Source: QHBQ01 sp038230695 (lineage in GTDB: Bacteria > Chloroflexota > Chloroflexia > QHBQ01). Taken from it: a stretch of 46,376 bases of DNA. The notes beneath the pieces were generated by a model, which saw nothing but the letters and a program-made list of their open reading frames with translations, did no database searches and had not been told where the DNA came from. Numbering within the stretch: the stretch's first letter is position 1; the number at the start of each line of letters is the position of its first letter. A program made the translations under genes and the position numbers. Shown here piece by piece: positions 7,791 through 15,112 of this stretch. The stretch lies in NCBI GenBank assembly GCA_038230695.1, contig JBBRMT010000005.1, forward strand, positions 1-46,376, given 5' to 3'.

Positions 7791-8636
7791 TTAAACTGAG
7801 TAGATCTTGCCCACCTCGGCCACCTTCAGGGCGGAGGCGGCCACATCGAGGTTGTCAGGGTAATGATAGAGGTAGAGCTTATCGGCCAAACCGGGACGGC
7901 TGAGTACGTAGTCGCGCAGCAGGGGGTAGAAGGTATGGCCGGGGCCATAGGTGGACTCGTGGAACAGCAGGTCAGCCTCGCCCAGCCAGTCAACCAGGGC
8001 AGGGTCGAAAGCAGTGTCGCCGCTGAAGCCGACGCAATAACCCTGATAGTAGACGCGATAGGCGGCGCAGGGGATATGGTGAACAGTCAGTCGCGCCTCC
8101 ACCTCGATGCCAGTATCACCGAGCGACTTACGCTGGCCGGGGATGATGAGGCTGGCGTGATAGAAGTCGGAGAAGCGGTTCTGCACAAGTTGTCCAGCCT
8201 CGTTGATAGATTGGCCGAGACCGACATAGAGGCGCTGCGGCCAGACTGCGGCCATAACCGCCGGATGCGAAACGAGGGTGGGGCGGCCAACCGCTGCGGC
8301 AGCGGCCTGCTCGGCGGCATTATAGTCGCGGCTGGAGGCAGTTTCAGGGGTGCGGGCCACGGCATGGTTGATGGCGTATTCAAGCAACCCGCCCGCGTGG
8401 TCGTCGTGCAGGTGGGTGATAATCGCGTGGCTAACCAACGGTGGAGTGACGGTGATGCCGCTAATCTGGCTGGCCTGGCGCATAACCGCGCCGATATAGC
8501 CGGGGCAGTCGAGCAGCAGGCGGTGTTCGCCTGCCAGAATGACGAAGCCGCTATTGGCACGGCGAAAGTCGGTAGTGAAGGCATCGCCTACACCGAGGGG
8601 AATGACCCGGAAGTTGGTGGGGTTGGTTGTGGTCAT
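7791..8636 (-). CDS. Metallo-beta-lactamase-fold hydrolase
   Basis: GAGGAAG lies ahead of the ATG at 8636. The 281-residue product has the MBL signature HLHDDHAGG (IITHLHDDHAGGLLEY), a GFSGDTAFDP motif supplying the later Asp ligand, a FHEST segment and a final YLYHYPDN stretch, as in ribonuclease Z-like and arylsulfatase-like MBL proteins. An early HRLLLDCPG strand precedes the first zinc motif. It is the first gene of the operon with the GNAT and the NSAR-like enzyme. In the known D-to-L amino acid pathway the third enzyme is an M20 peptidase; here an MBL hydrolase occupies that place, so a deacylase role is an attractive but untested guess. The regulatory region carries a perfect 8-bp inverted repeat over the -35. 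Confidence 0.75.
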   Translation of the reverse strand: MTTTNPTNFRVIPLGVGDAFTTDFRRANSGFVILAGEHRLLLDCPGYIGAVMRQASQISGITVTPPLVSHAIITHLHDDHAGGLLEYAINHAVARTPETASSRDYNAAEQAAAAAVGRPTLVSHPAVMAAVWPQRLYVGLGQSINEAGQLVQNRFSDFYHASLIIPGQRKSLGDTGIEVEARLTVHHIPCAAYRVYYQGYCVGFSGDTAFDPALVDWLGEADLLFHESTYGPGHTFYPLLRDYVLSRPGLADKLYLYHYPDNLDVAASALKVAEVGKIYSV

Positions 8637-8677
8637 TTTATGGGCGCTTCCTCACTAGAGATGCTTACTGAATAGGG

Positions 8678-8722
8678 ATTATACCATAGACGGGGCTGCT
8701 TGTCTGTAAACTATTTTACAGA
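8678..8722 (-). promoter_or_regulatory. Promoter with overlapping operator for the MBL-GNAT-menC operon
   Basis: Minus strand: CAGACA, 17 nt, TATAAT (8678-8706). The inverted repeat TCTGTAAA-CTAT-TTTACAGA at 8703-8722 overlaps the -35 box, the position expected for a repressor site. Confidence 0.5.
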
Positions 8723-9426
8723 TGAGGCCGCGAACCTTGTAGCCATAGATGCTTTTTCCGCTAAACGCCCTCTTCTGATTCGTCTCTCCGCTTCAGGTAA
8801 TTTTCTGCGGGCGGGATTCGTATACTAGCCATTTGGATCAATTTTCGCCAATTGTCATGATCAATTTGCTTGTTAGGAGATATTTACAGGTGAACATAAT
8901 CAGTGTATGCAAGAGGCAATGCAGGAGCGCAACTCGATTGGCGCAACTCTACAAATCTGTAATTGTAATGATTGAGTAATGGCAATGGGCCGCCGAGTAG
9001 CCAGGGGCTGGGGCGCAACCCGATCGTAGTAACTCTACAAATACGGCGATAGTGAGCAACGCTTCCATAAAGGTGCAAGAGTGAGAGGCTGCCACACGTT
9101 GGGGTACTGGGGGTTCAGCACCCAGCGGGTGCAACGTGATCAGGCTATCCTCAAAATACATTGCTTCCCTGATCAACTGCTAACCTTAGTGCAAGCAGGT
9201 ATCACGTATATGGATGGGTGCAGCATCAGATAGGCGATAAGTATATCCACACCGCAGCCGCTGAGGGCTGAACCCCCAGTCCCCCAATCGCGACCTCAGC
9301 CTGATTGCTCTTCAAGCAGCAATGCGTATAAACAATACCAGTGATTTTATTTGGTAGCCACAAACCAGCGAGGCGCAGGCAGTTGCGCTGTGATAGTGAG
9401 TACGATGCTTTACGTTTGGCACAATA
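8723..9426. other. Long intergenic region upstream of parA
   Basis: No supported gene in this part of the 1.1-kb gap. It contains a 33-bp imperfect direct repeat (8927-8959 and 9013-9045, sharing GCGCAAC and AACTCTACAAAT), a duplicated GATCAATTT near 8837 and 8860, and a 14-bp inverted pair, ACTGGGGGTTCAGC (9106-9119) and GCTGAACCCCCAGT (9267-9280). A 29-codon frame from a GTG near 8890 has a possible AGGAG but no recognisable product. Confidence 0.5.
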
Positions 9427-9466
9427 GAACTTTGGAACTTTGGTATTATGTAACTTCATTACTTCA
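9427..9466. repeat. Octamer array upstream of parA
   Basis: Five 8-bp units in strict register: GAACTTTG, GAACTTTG, GTATTATG, TAACTTCA, TTACTTCA. The first two are exact copies and are the reverse complement of CAAAGTTC, close to the octamers inside the gene at 10499. Confidence 0.55.
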
Positions 9467-9502
9467 AAACAATCCGATCTTCTAACTTCCTTGCTTTAAC
9501 AC

Positions 9503-9531
9503 TTGCAAACAAGATGGCATTGTGATATAAT
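9503..9531 (+). promoter_or_regulatory. Promoter of the parA operon
   Basis: TTGCAA, 17 nt, TATAAT with an extended TGA before the -10. The ~210-nt leader contains a 13-bp palindrome AACTTT-C-AAAGTT (9610-9622) and the TATCAATGTT box at 9699-9708. Confidence 0.65.
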
Positions 9532-9747
9532 TCTGCTGACCAGAGAAGTATCAGAGTTATGCAGCTTCAAGGTTCATGAGTTTGTCAATAACAAAGCCTT
9601 AATATTTGCAACTTTCAAAGTTTCGTATACTAGAAATAAAACTATTAAACTTCCAGGGTGCTACGCGCTACTGTGCAGGCGTAAAGGCGAACAGTATCTA
9701 TCAATGTTAAGAAGTTTATAACTATCAAATAATGAAAGTGAGGAAGT

Positions 9748-10509
9748 ATGGCGCAGATAATCGCAATTGCCAACACTAAAGGGGGGGTGGGCAAGACTAC
9801 CACCACCATCAACCACGGCGCAGGGCTATTCAAGCTGGGCAAGCGGGTGCTGCTGGTTGACCTCGACCCACAGAGCGCCCTGACCGCCAGCATGGGGCTG
9901 AACCCCGGCAAGCTGACCCGCAGCGTTTATAACGTGCTAATCGGCGATGGCACCAAGGTGAACGACATTATCCAGAAGAGCGAACGCGGCCCTGATGTCC
10001 TACCCGCCACCATAGACCTCTCCGCAGCCGAATTGGAGCTAGTATCAGAGTTGGGGCGGGAAAGCATCCTACGCGACGCGCTAGCGGCTGTGAAGGGCAA
10101 GTATGATTACATCCTGATAGATTGCAACCCTTCGCTGGGGCTGCTGACCGTCAATGCGCTAGTGGCCGCCGATGGGGTAATCATCCCCATGCAGTGCGAA
10201 TACCTGGCGATGCGCGGGCTGCAACTGCTGCTGCGCTCGATCGAGCGGGTTCGGCTCAAGCTCAACCCCAAGCTGAAGATTACCGGCATCCTGCCTACCA
10301 TGTTCAACGCCCGCACCACCCACTCCAACGAGGTGCTGGAGGAGACCCGCCGCACCTTCGGCGACAAGGTGTTTGATGTGGTAATCAAGGACAGCGTGCG
10401 CTTCAAAGAAGCGCCGTTCAACATGATGTCCATTCTCGACTTTGCGCCCAACCATGAGGGGGCGCATGCGTATCGCAAGCTAGCGGAGGTGATCATCAAT
10501 GGCGGTTAA
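9748..10509 (+). CDS. parA: ParA/Soj-family partition ATPase
   Basis: GAGGAAG lies before the ATG at 9748. The 253-residue protein is a typical Soj-size ParA without an N-terminal HTH: deviant Walker A KGGVGKTTT at 11-19, Walker A' LVDLDPQ, Walker B YDYILIDCNPSLG, and the C-terminal PNHEGAHAYRKLAEVI. The signature Lys (K11) that makes the active dimer is present. ParA ATPases bind DNA non-specifically as ATP dimers and move ParB- or RHH-bound centromere complexes. The next gene overlaps by 11 nt and encodes a likely DNA-binding partner, so this looks like a ParA-RHH operon. A ParB gene lies in a separate, convergent operon 3 kb away. Confidence 0.93.
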   Translation: MAQIIAIANTKGGVGKTTTTINHGAGLFKLGKRVLLVDLDPQSALTASMGLNPGKLTRSVYNVLIGDGTKVNDIIQKSERGPDVLPATIDLSAAELELVSELGRESILRDALAAVKGKYDYILIDCNPSLGLLTVNALVAADGVIIPMQCEYLAMRGLQLLLRSIERVRLKLNPKLKITGILPTMFNARTTHSNEVLEETRRTFGDKVFDVVIKDSVRFKEAPFNMMSILDFAPNHEGAHAYRKLAEVIINGG

Positions 10510-11425
10510 ACGGGCCTCAATGCGCGGCAAGGGCGCAAGCATATTCTTCGGCGATGATGAGGAGCAGACTCAGAGTGAGGAAGTATCAAACTCTGAAACT
10601 ATAGAACCTATACTTGCTGTGCCAGAAGCCGTAACAAGGGATGAGGATGAGCCAGCAACTTCCAGACTTGCAGAGTCGCAAAGTCGCAGAGTTGCTCAGG
10701 GTGAAAGTTCGCCGCGAAGCAGTAGCAGAGCGGCAAACTCTGAAACTGCGAAAGTTGCCAAGCCTAATTCTGCTGGTCGCGGACAGAGTAGCAGAGTTTC
10801 AGAGTCGCAAAGTGATAGACTTGCAGATAACCGAAGTTTGTCTGGTCGAGAGTCGGCCAGGACTGCATTGGATAACTCCGCAACTTCCAGACTTCCACAC
10901 TCTGGCACTTTCCATACTAACAGCACGCCGCGTGCAGAGATCGCTCCATCCGATAAACGAAACTTGCAGAGTTCTATAGATCACAACTCACGCACTTCCA
11001 GAGTAGATAACTTCAGCAGCGCAGCCACCAGGCACGAAGCGCCAAGCGGCACCAGCATCGCCGACGAAACCCGCGCTGAGTATATCGTGGACTACGCTGA
11101 GGAGCAGGAAAACGGTGCGGGGCGGCAGATTGCGTTCTCCGAGTTCTATAGCAGCGGCGAGACCCATTATTTGATGCTTGAGCCGCTGGCGACCCGCCTG
11201 ACTACCGAGCAGATGGATCGGTTGAGTAACCTGGAGCGGCGTATCCACCAGGGGCGGCGGCGTAAGGAGCCACGGGTGACTAAGAACTCGATCATTCGGG
11301 CTTTGCTAGAGGCTACCTTCGACCTGGATCTGGATATCCGCGACATCAATAGCGAAATGGAGCTGGTCAACCGCTTCCGTGAGGCGCTGCATCTTGCTTC
11401 ACTGGTGGGGGAGATGCACGATTAG
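10499..11425 (+). CDS. ParA partner with disordered middle and ribbon-helix-helix-like C-terminus
   Basis: It starts within the last codons of parA, so the two are co-translated. The 308 residues have three parts. Residues 1-20 are basic (MAVKRASMRGKGAS). Residues ~25-205 are Ser/Arg/Glu-rich and disordered, with imperfect TSRLAESQSRR-like repeats that follow 8-bp DNA repeats. Residues ~235-300 resemble a ribbon-helix-helix or MetJ/Arc-like unit: RLTTEQMDRLSNLERRI, then RVTKNSIIRALLEATFDL. The first basic residues could stimulate ParA, as N-terminal Arg/Lys stretches do in ParG- and omega-type partners. RHH partition proteins bind short direct repeats, and such repeats are present. No close family was recognised; the role is inferred from position and layout. 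Confidence 0.65.
   Translation: MAVKRASMRGKGASIFFGDDEEQTQSEEVSNSETIEPILAVPEAVTRDEDEPATSRLAESQSRRVAQGESSPRSSSRAANSETAKVAKPNSAGRGQSSRVSESQSDRLADNRSLSGRESARTALDNSATSRLPHSGTFHTNSTPRAEIAPSDKRNLQSSIDHNSRTSRVDNFSSAATRHEAPSGTSIADETRAEYIVDYAEEQENGAGRQIAFSEFYSSGETHYLMLEPLATRLTTEQMDRLSNLERRIHQGRRRKEPRVTKNSIIRALLEATFDLDLDIRDINSEMELVNRFREALHLASLVGEMHD
10663..10694 (+). repeat. Octamer array 1 inside the ParA-partner gene
   Basis: Four units in register: CAGACTTG, CAGAGTCG, CAAAGTCG, CAGAGTTG (consensus CARASTYG). GCAACTTC precedes them in phase. Confidence 0.6.
10784..10823 (+). repeat. Octamer array 2 inside the ParA-partner gene
   Basis: Five units in register: CAGAGTAG, CAGAGTTT, CAGAGTCG, CAAAGTGA, TAGACTTG. 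CAGAGTCG followed by CAAAGT is shared exactly with array 1. Confidence 0.6.
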
Positions 11426-11458
11426 GTGACCAGGAGTTTGTGTAAAGGGGTTAGCATT

Positions 11459-11494
11459 ACATTGATGTTAATTACATGAAAGTTTATCAATGTT
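11459..11494. promoter_or_regulatory. Inverted ATCAATGT boxes between convergent genes
   Basis: ACATTGAT (11459-11466) and TATCAATGTT (11485-11494) face each other. The same TATCAATGTT occurs once more in the parA leader (9699-9708). They may be binding sites for a par-locus protein; no strong terminator hairpin is visible in this 73-nt gap. Confidence 0.4.
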
Positions 11495-11498
11495 ACGA

Positions 11499-12719
11499 TC
11501 AGCCAAGCGCCACTTCGACTGCCACGCTCTCACCCAGTATATCGCTAAGGGCAAGCTCAAGGTGGTGCAAATCCAGCGGCTGAAGCTGGCTGCGCTCAAA
11601 CAGGCTGGCAACCGCTAGCCTTGCCACTCGTTGGCCTGGCAGGTAGGGCAGCAGACGGGCGCGTTCGAGTAGCGCGAGTTTGTCGCTGCTGAGATAGGGG
11701 CGAAGACGGGCAAGAACTGCAGTCCAGATGTCGCTGGTGGGCGGCGCTGGCAGAGTAGGGGCGGGCAAAGCAGGTGACGGCGCGATACTAAACAGGTCGT
11801 GCATACTGGCTTGCTCGGCATAGGCGGCCACGCGGGCGGTCTGCTCCGCTTCACGCTGGGCAGCAGACTTGAACCCTCGCGGCGCAGCCCAATCCTGCTC
11901 GATGGCGGTGCGTAGCCAGGCAGCAGGGTCTTTGACCTCGCCGGGGCGGGTACGCCGCAGGTAGGCTAGCGCCTCAAGCTGCTGGCTGATGCGCTCATCG
12001 GGATAACTGCTGCAAATGCGTGTTGCTGTGATGGCAGTGACCCCTTCGGCCACCAGCTTGTTGGTGAGCGGGTTTGGCTGCTCTGCTACAGGTGGCTGCA
12101 TCACAACAACAACATTCGGCTGGTTGGTGCGTGCTGCGCGGGAGCGACGGGTTGTTGTCTGGGTCTGGTGTTCTGGGTCTGGTGAGGCTGCGTCTTTTTT
12201 GTTCCGCACCTTTGCGGACTCTTGTTTCCGAGCGTTTGCGGATTCTTGACTCCGCAAGTCTGCCGACTCTGGAAGCCGAACATCTGCGGAGTCTGGATTC
12301 CGCAAATCTGCGGATTCAGGATGGGGCAAATCTGCGGATTCCAGTTCAGGCTTGGCTTGCTTGCGGTTCAAATTGAGGTAGGGACATTCATTCAGAGGTA
12401 GGATATAATAGATATTGGTCTGGTTCATACCACGTTGCTTCCAGTTGAGCAGCCCATAGCGGCGCAGTTCGTCAAGGTCGCGCTTGAGGGTATCCACCGA
12501 GATGTCGAGGTCGGTAGCCAGGCGTGATTGGCCGGGGAAGCAGGAGCCATCCTGCCAGGCATAGTCGAGCAGCAGGGCGTAGAGGGTCTTGGCGTTGCGG
12601 CTGAGGCCCACTGCCCGCAGCACCGGACGCGGCATCTGGGCAAAGCCCAGGCGCAGGTTGGGATCGAGTATTTCAATTATATCCTGTGCAGAGTTATCCG
12701 CACGATGGCGAATGGTCAC
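11499..12719 (-). CDS. Winged-helix Rep-like DNA-binding protein with octapeptide repeats
   Basis: The GTG start at 12719 has GGAGGT 9 nt upstream. The 406-residue protein begins with a winged helix-turn-helix (residues ~30-105): LSRNAKTLYALLLDYAWQDG, FPGQSRLATDLDISVDTLKR, DLDELRRYGLL, ending in NIYYIL. This resembles the N-terminal domain of plasmid and phage replication initiators and DnaD-like proteins. Residues ~125-172 are six 8-residue repeats of ESADLRNP type. After a basic linker, a second conserved block (YPDERISQQLEALAYLR ... DPAAWLRTAIEQDW) matches the C-terminal part common in such initiator-like proteins. It is third in the minus-strand operon after the ATPase and parB. A role in replication or regulation of the par module is inferred; no origin is proven. 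Confidence 0.65.
   Translation of the reverse strand: MTIRHRADNSAQDIIEILDPNLRLGFAQMPRPVLRAVGLSRNAKTLYALLLDYAWQDGSCFPGQSRLATDLDISVDTLKRDLDELRRYGLLNWKQRGMNQTNIYYILPLNECPYLNLNRKQAKPELESADLPHPESADLRNPDSADVRLPESADLRSQESANARKQESAKVRNKKDAASPDPEHQTQTTTRRSRAARTNQPNVVVVMQPPVAEQPNPLTNKLVAEGVTAITATRICSSYPDERISQQLEALAYLRRTRPGEVKDPAAWLRTAIEQDWAAPRGFKSAAQREAEQTARVAAYAEQASMHDLFSIAPSPALPAPTLPAPPTSDIWTAVLARLRPYLSSDKLALLERARLLPYLPGQRVARLAVASLFERSQLQPLDLHHLELALSDILGESVAVEVALG
12214..12341 (-). repeat. 24-bp tandem repeats encoding the ESADLxxP octapeptides
   Basis: Units start at 12214, 12238, 12262, 12286, 12310 and 12334, each opening GCGGAYTC or a close variant. The GCGGAGTC and GCAAATCT parts recall the GCAGAGTC/GCAAAGTC octamers in the convergent gene. 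Confidence 0.7.
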
Positions 12720-12832
12720 GGCCCGATGACCTCCATGCTAAGGTACAACCCACCTGTTTGCCTGCCCCGTCGCAGTGTTCTCACCCACAACGTCAGAGCA
12801 TCTCACGGCAAACCTCAATCTTCAGTCAAGTA

Positions 12833-13882
12833 TTACTGCAATTGGCTGCTTGCGGGAGCAATCTGCAAGCGTTGCGCGCGTAGCGCAGCCAGGTCAGCTT
12901 CCAGAGCCGCTAGCAACGCCTCACCATCGGCATCGCCAGCTTGCAGCAACACCGCGGTTTGCAGCACATTCACGTCCACTCGCCATTCACGCTGATGCAA
13001 CTCTCTTGTGCTAACATCGCTGTCAGCAGCAATATGCTTGCTCGGCTTGTAGCGAGTAATGATTGCCAATGCCTTGCGCGTAGTGTTCGGCTGGCTAGCG
13101 ATTAGCTCCCTGACCGCCTGCTCCTGCAAGCCGCCCGCCAGCCGCACCAACGCCCGATTGACCGTATGACAAAATATGACGCGCGTCATATTTTCTTCAA
13201 TATCGTTTTCATCAGGATTACTGGCCTCAGCAATCAGCTGCTTGGTTAGGGGGGTAAGGTCTCGCACCACGCTAATGCGGTTGGAGACGTAGGACTGATC
13301 CTTACCGATGCGGCGGGCGATCTCCTCCTGCGTCCAGTTGTACTCCTCTTGCAGTAGGCGGAAGGTCTCACCCTCATCCATATCCGATAGGTCAACTCGC
13401 TGGATGTTCTCGATCAGGGCATCCACCACCGACGAGCTATCGAAGCGATCAATAATCATGGCCGGAATACGCGCCAGCCCAATACGCCGCGCCGCCTCCA
13501 ACCGCCGCTGCCCCGCAACCAGTATATACTGACCGCCACTATTGCCCCGCGCCACCAGGATGGGTTGCAAGATACCTTGTTCGCGGATCGAAGCAATCAG
13601 TTGCTGCAGGCTGGCCTCATCTATAGTACGGCGCGGCTGATGGGGGTTGGCGGCAATCACCGCAGGCGAGATATAACGCAGCGGATGTTCGGTGTGCGTA
13701 GCCGAGTGCAGCAACTTGCTGAGGGTGGCGGGATGCTCCGGCTGCTCGCCATCGTGGGTGGCTAGCAGCACATCATTAAGCCTCGCCTCACCCTTTGTCC
13801 GCCGCCCACGCCGCGACGGTGATGGCGCTTCGGGCGCATCAATTGTGGGTAGCGGCATCTGAGTGGCTTTGGTGCGGCCCAT
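12833..13882 (-). CDS. parB: ParB-family partition protein
   Basis: The start at 13882 (MGRTKATQMP) is chosen because it lies 5 nt after the upstream ATPase stop and gives a normal 349-residue ParB; a longer frame would only add residues overlapping that gene. The ParB/Srx N domain spans ~65-150: NPHQPRRTIDEASLQQLIAS, ILQPILV, then VAGQRRLEAARRIGL. The KorB-type HTH follows (WTQEEIARRIGKDQSYVSNR). The C-terminal region has no clear zipper. The CTP-binding motif usually written GERR reads GQRR here (124-127). ParB binds parS and loads as a CTP-dependent clamp; no canonical parS (TGTTNCACGTGNAACA) was found by eye. Having parB away from parA and behind an AAA ATPase is unusual for a parABS locus. 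Confidence 0.9.
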   Translation of the reverse strand: MGRTKATQMPLPTIDAPEAPSPSRRGRRTKGEARLNDVLLATHDGEQPEHPATLSKLLHSATHTEHPLRYISPAVIAANPHQPRRTIDEASLQQLIASIREQGILQPILVARGNSGGQYILVAGQRRLEAARRIGLARIPAMIIDRFDSSSVVDALIENIQRVDLSDMDEGETFRLLQEEYNWTQEEIARRIGKDQSYVSNRISVVRDLTPLTKQLIAEASNPDENDIEENMTRVIFCHTVNRALVRLAGGLQEQAVRELIASQPNTTRKALAIITRYKPSKHIAADSDVSTRELHQREWRVDVNVLQTAVLLQAGDADGEALLAALEADLAALRAQRLQIAPASSQLQ

Positions 13883-13887
13883 GCTGC

Positions 13888-14811
13888 TCACACCTCTTCC
13901 TCGTCGCTCTGCTCCACGATTGGTAGTTCCGGCTGGCCGCTGCCCGCGCCGCGAGGCGGCAGGGCGACCGCCGCCGCCTCGCGCACCAGTTCGGCATTGA
14001 TAGTGGGGGCGCGGTGGGCATAGGCGACCAGCAACGCTTGATAGGCCACCGAGCAAATGGTGCGGGGTATGCCTGCCGACAGCCGGTTCATCTCCACTAC
14101 GCCGTCGAGGGTGAACAATGGCTGCTTCTCCTTACGCCCTGCCACGAATAGACGATATTCGAGCAGTTCGGCCACGCTGCGCGAGTCGAGCGGCACCAGA
14201 TTGTTCCAACTCATCACCCGATTTTGCAGATTGGGTTTGCTGATCACCCGCTTGGCAAGCTCGTTCTGGCCGAATAGAATAATCTGCAAGAGCTTCTCAT
14301 TCTTGCCCTCATAATTGAGCAAGCGGCGCAGCAACTCGAAGGTGTGGCGGTTCATCGTCTGCGCCTCATCAATCAGCAGCACAATGGTGCGACCATAATC
14401 CTGGGTTTCGCGGTAGACGAAATCCTGAAACGCCTGCCGCAGCGCATCAATATGGCGGTAGGTGTAGGGTTGGTCGAACTCGCGCAGGATGGTCTTGAGG
14501 ATTGCGCCCGGCGCACCGCTGGGGTCGTAGATTACCGACACGCGATAATCGGCAAGTAGCTCGAAGCGGTAATATAGCACCCGCGCCAGGCTTGACTTAC
14601 CAATGCCGACCGGCCCCAGCACCACCCCGAAGCCCAGCCGATCCTGAATCACCCGCAGGCAGCGGTCAATCATCTGCTTATGCTGATCGGACAGATAGAA
14701 GAAGCGAGGATCGGTGCCGGTGTGAAACGGCTGCTCGAACAGGCCGTAGAAGTTGAACATCTCACTATTGTCGCCGAACTCGATGTCGCCATATTTGCTG
14801 ATCGAAGTCAT
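13888..14811 (-). CDS. ExeA/TniB-like AAA+ ATPase
   Basis: AAGGA precedes the ATG at 14811. The 307 residues carry the ExeA-type opening MFNFYGLFEQPFHTGTDP, FFYLSDQHKQMIDRC, Walker A GPVGIGKSS (66-74), Walker B IVLLIDEAQ (143-151), a sensor-like ILFGQNEL and an arginine-rich PRTICSVAYQALLVAY segment. This family includes ExeA of type II secretion and the TniB/MuB-type transposition regulators. No transposase or secretion gene is nearby and there is no peptidoglycan-binding domain, so neither role is indicated. It is the first gene of an operon with parB (5-nt gap) and the Rep-like gene, which suggests it acts on DNA or on ParB complexes. That function is inference. Confidence 0.8.
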   Translation of the reverse strand: MTSISKYGDIEFGDNSEMFNFYGLFEQPFHTGTDPRFFYLSDQHKQMIDRCLRVIQDRLGFGVVLGPVGIGKSSLARVLYYRFELLADYRVSVIYDPSGAPGAILKTILREFDQPYTYRHIDALRQAFQDFVYRETQDYGRTIVLLIDEAQTMNRHTFELLRRLLNYEGKNEKLLQIILFGQNELAKRVISKPNLQNRVMSWNNLVPLDSRSVAELLEYRLFVAGRKEKQPLFTLDGVVEMNRLSAGIPRTICSVAYQALLVAYAHRAPTINAELVREAAAVALPPRGAGSGQPELPIVEQSDEEEV

Positions 14812-15112
14812 GCTCTGGTCCTTTGTGTGTTATAATAACTGACGCAAAACTGTTCTATCGCTTACGTACTGCAGGTTGTCAATTTCGGGCAATTCTGACA
14901 GGTTGGTGTCGAACAATGCTATATTAGCAGAACTGCGTCGCTTTGTCAATAGTTTTATCCACATTATGTCAAAGTGGGAGCCATTTGCCGCCGTATGGCT
15001 GTCGAAGGTGCCACAAACAAGGTGGTTAACAGCTGGGGCGCGATGCGTAACGGCTAAGAGGGGTAAATCGAGGGGTAAAGCAACACGGTAATAACAAAGG
15101 TCGCCCGCTGGG
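14812..15112. other. Intergenic region with one perfect DnaA box
   Basis: This 301-nt gap holds TTATCCACA at 14955-14963, a perfect DnaA-box consensus, flanked by CTTTG...CAAAG arms (14941-14974) and three TGTCAA copies near 14878, 14944 and 14968. An AT-rich TTATAA lies near 14833, upstream of the ATPase gene. One DnaA box is not enough to call an origin. Confidence 0.4.

Noticed and set aside
8890..8979. Possible 29-codon gene with a GTG start after AGGAG
   Set aside because: Too short, no recognisable product, and it contains part of the 33-bp direct repeat.
9503..9721. 72-codon frame upstream of parA
   Set aside because: It covers the parA promoter and leader; codon use is AT-rich and unlike the genes, with no family match.
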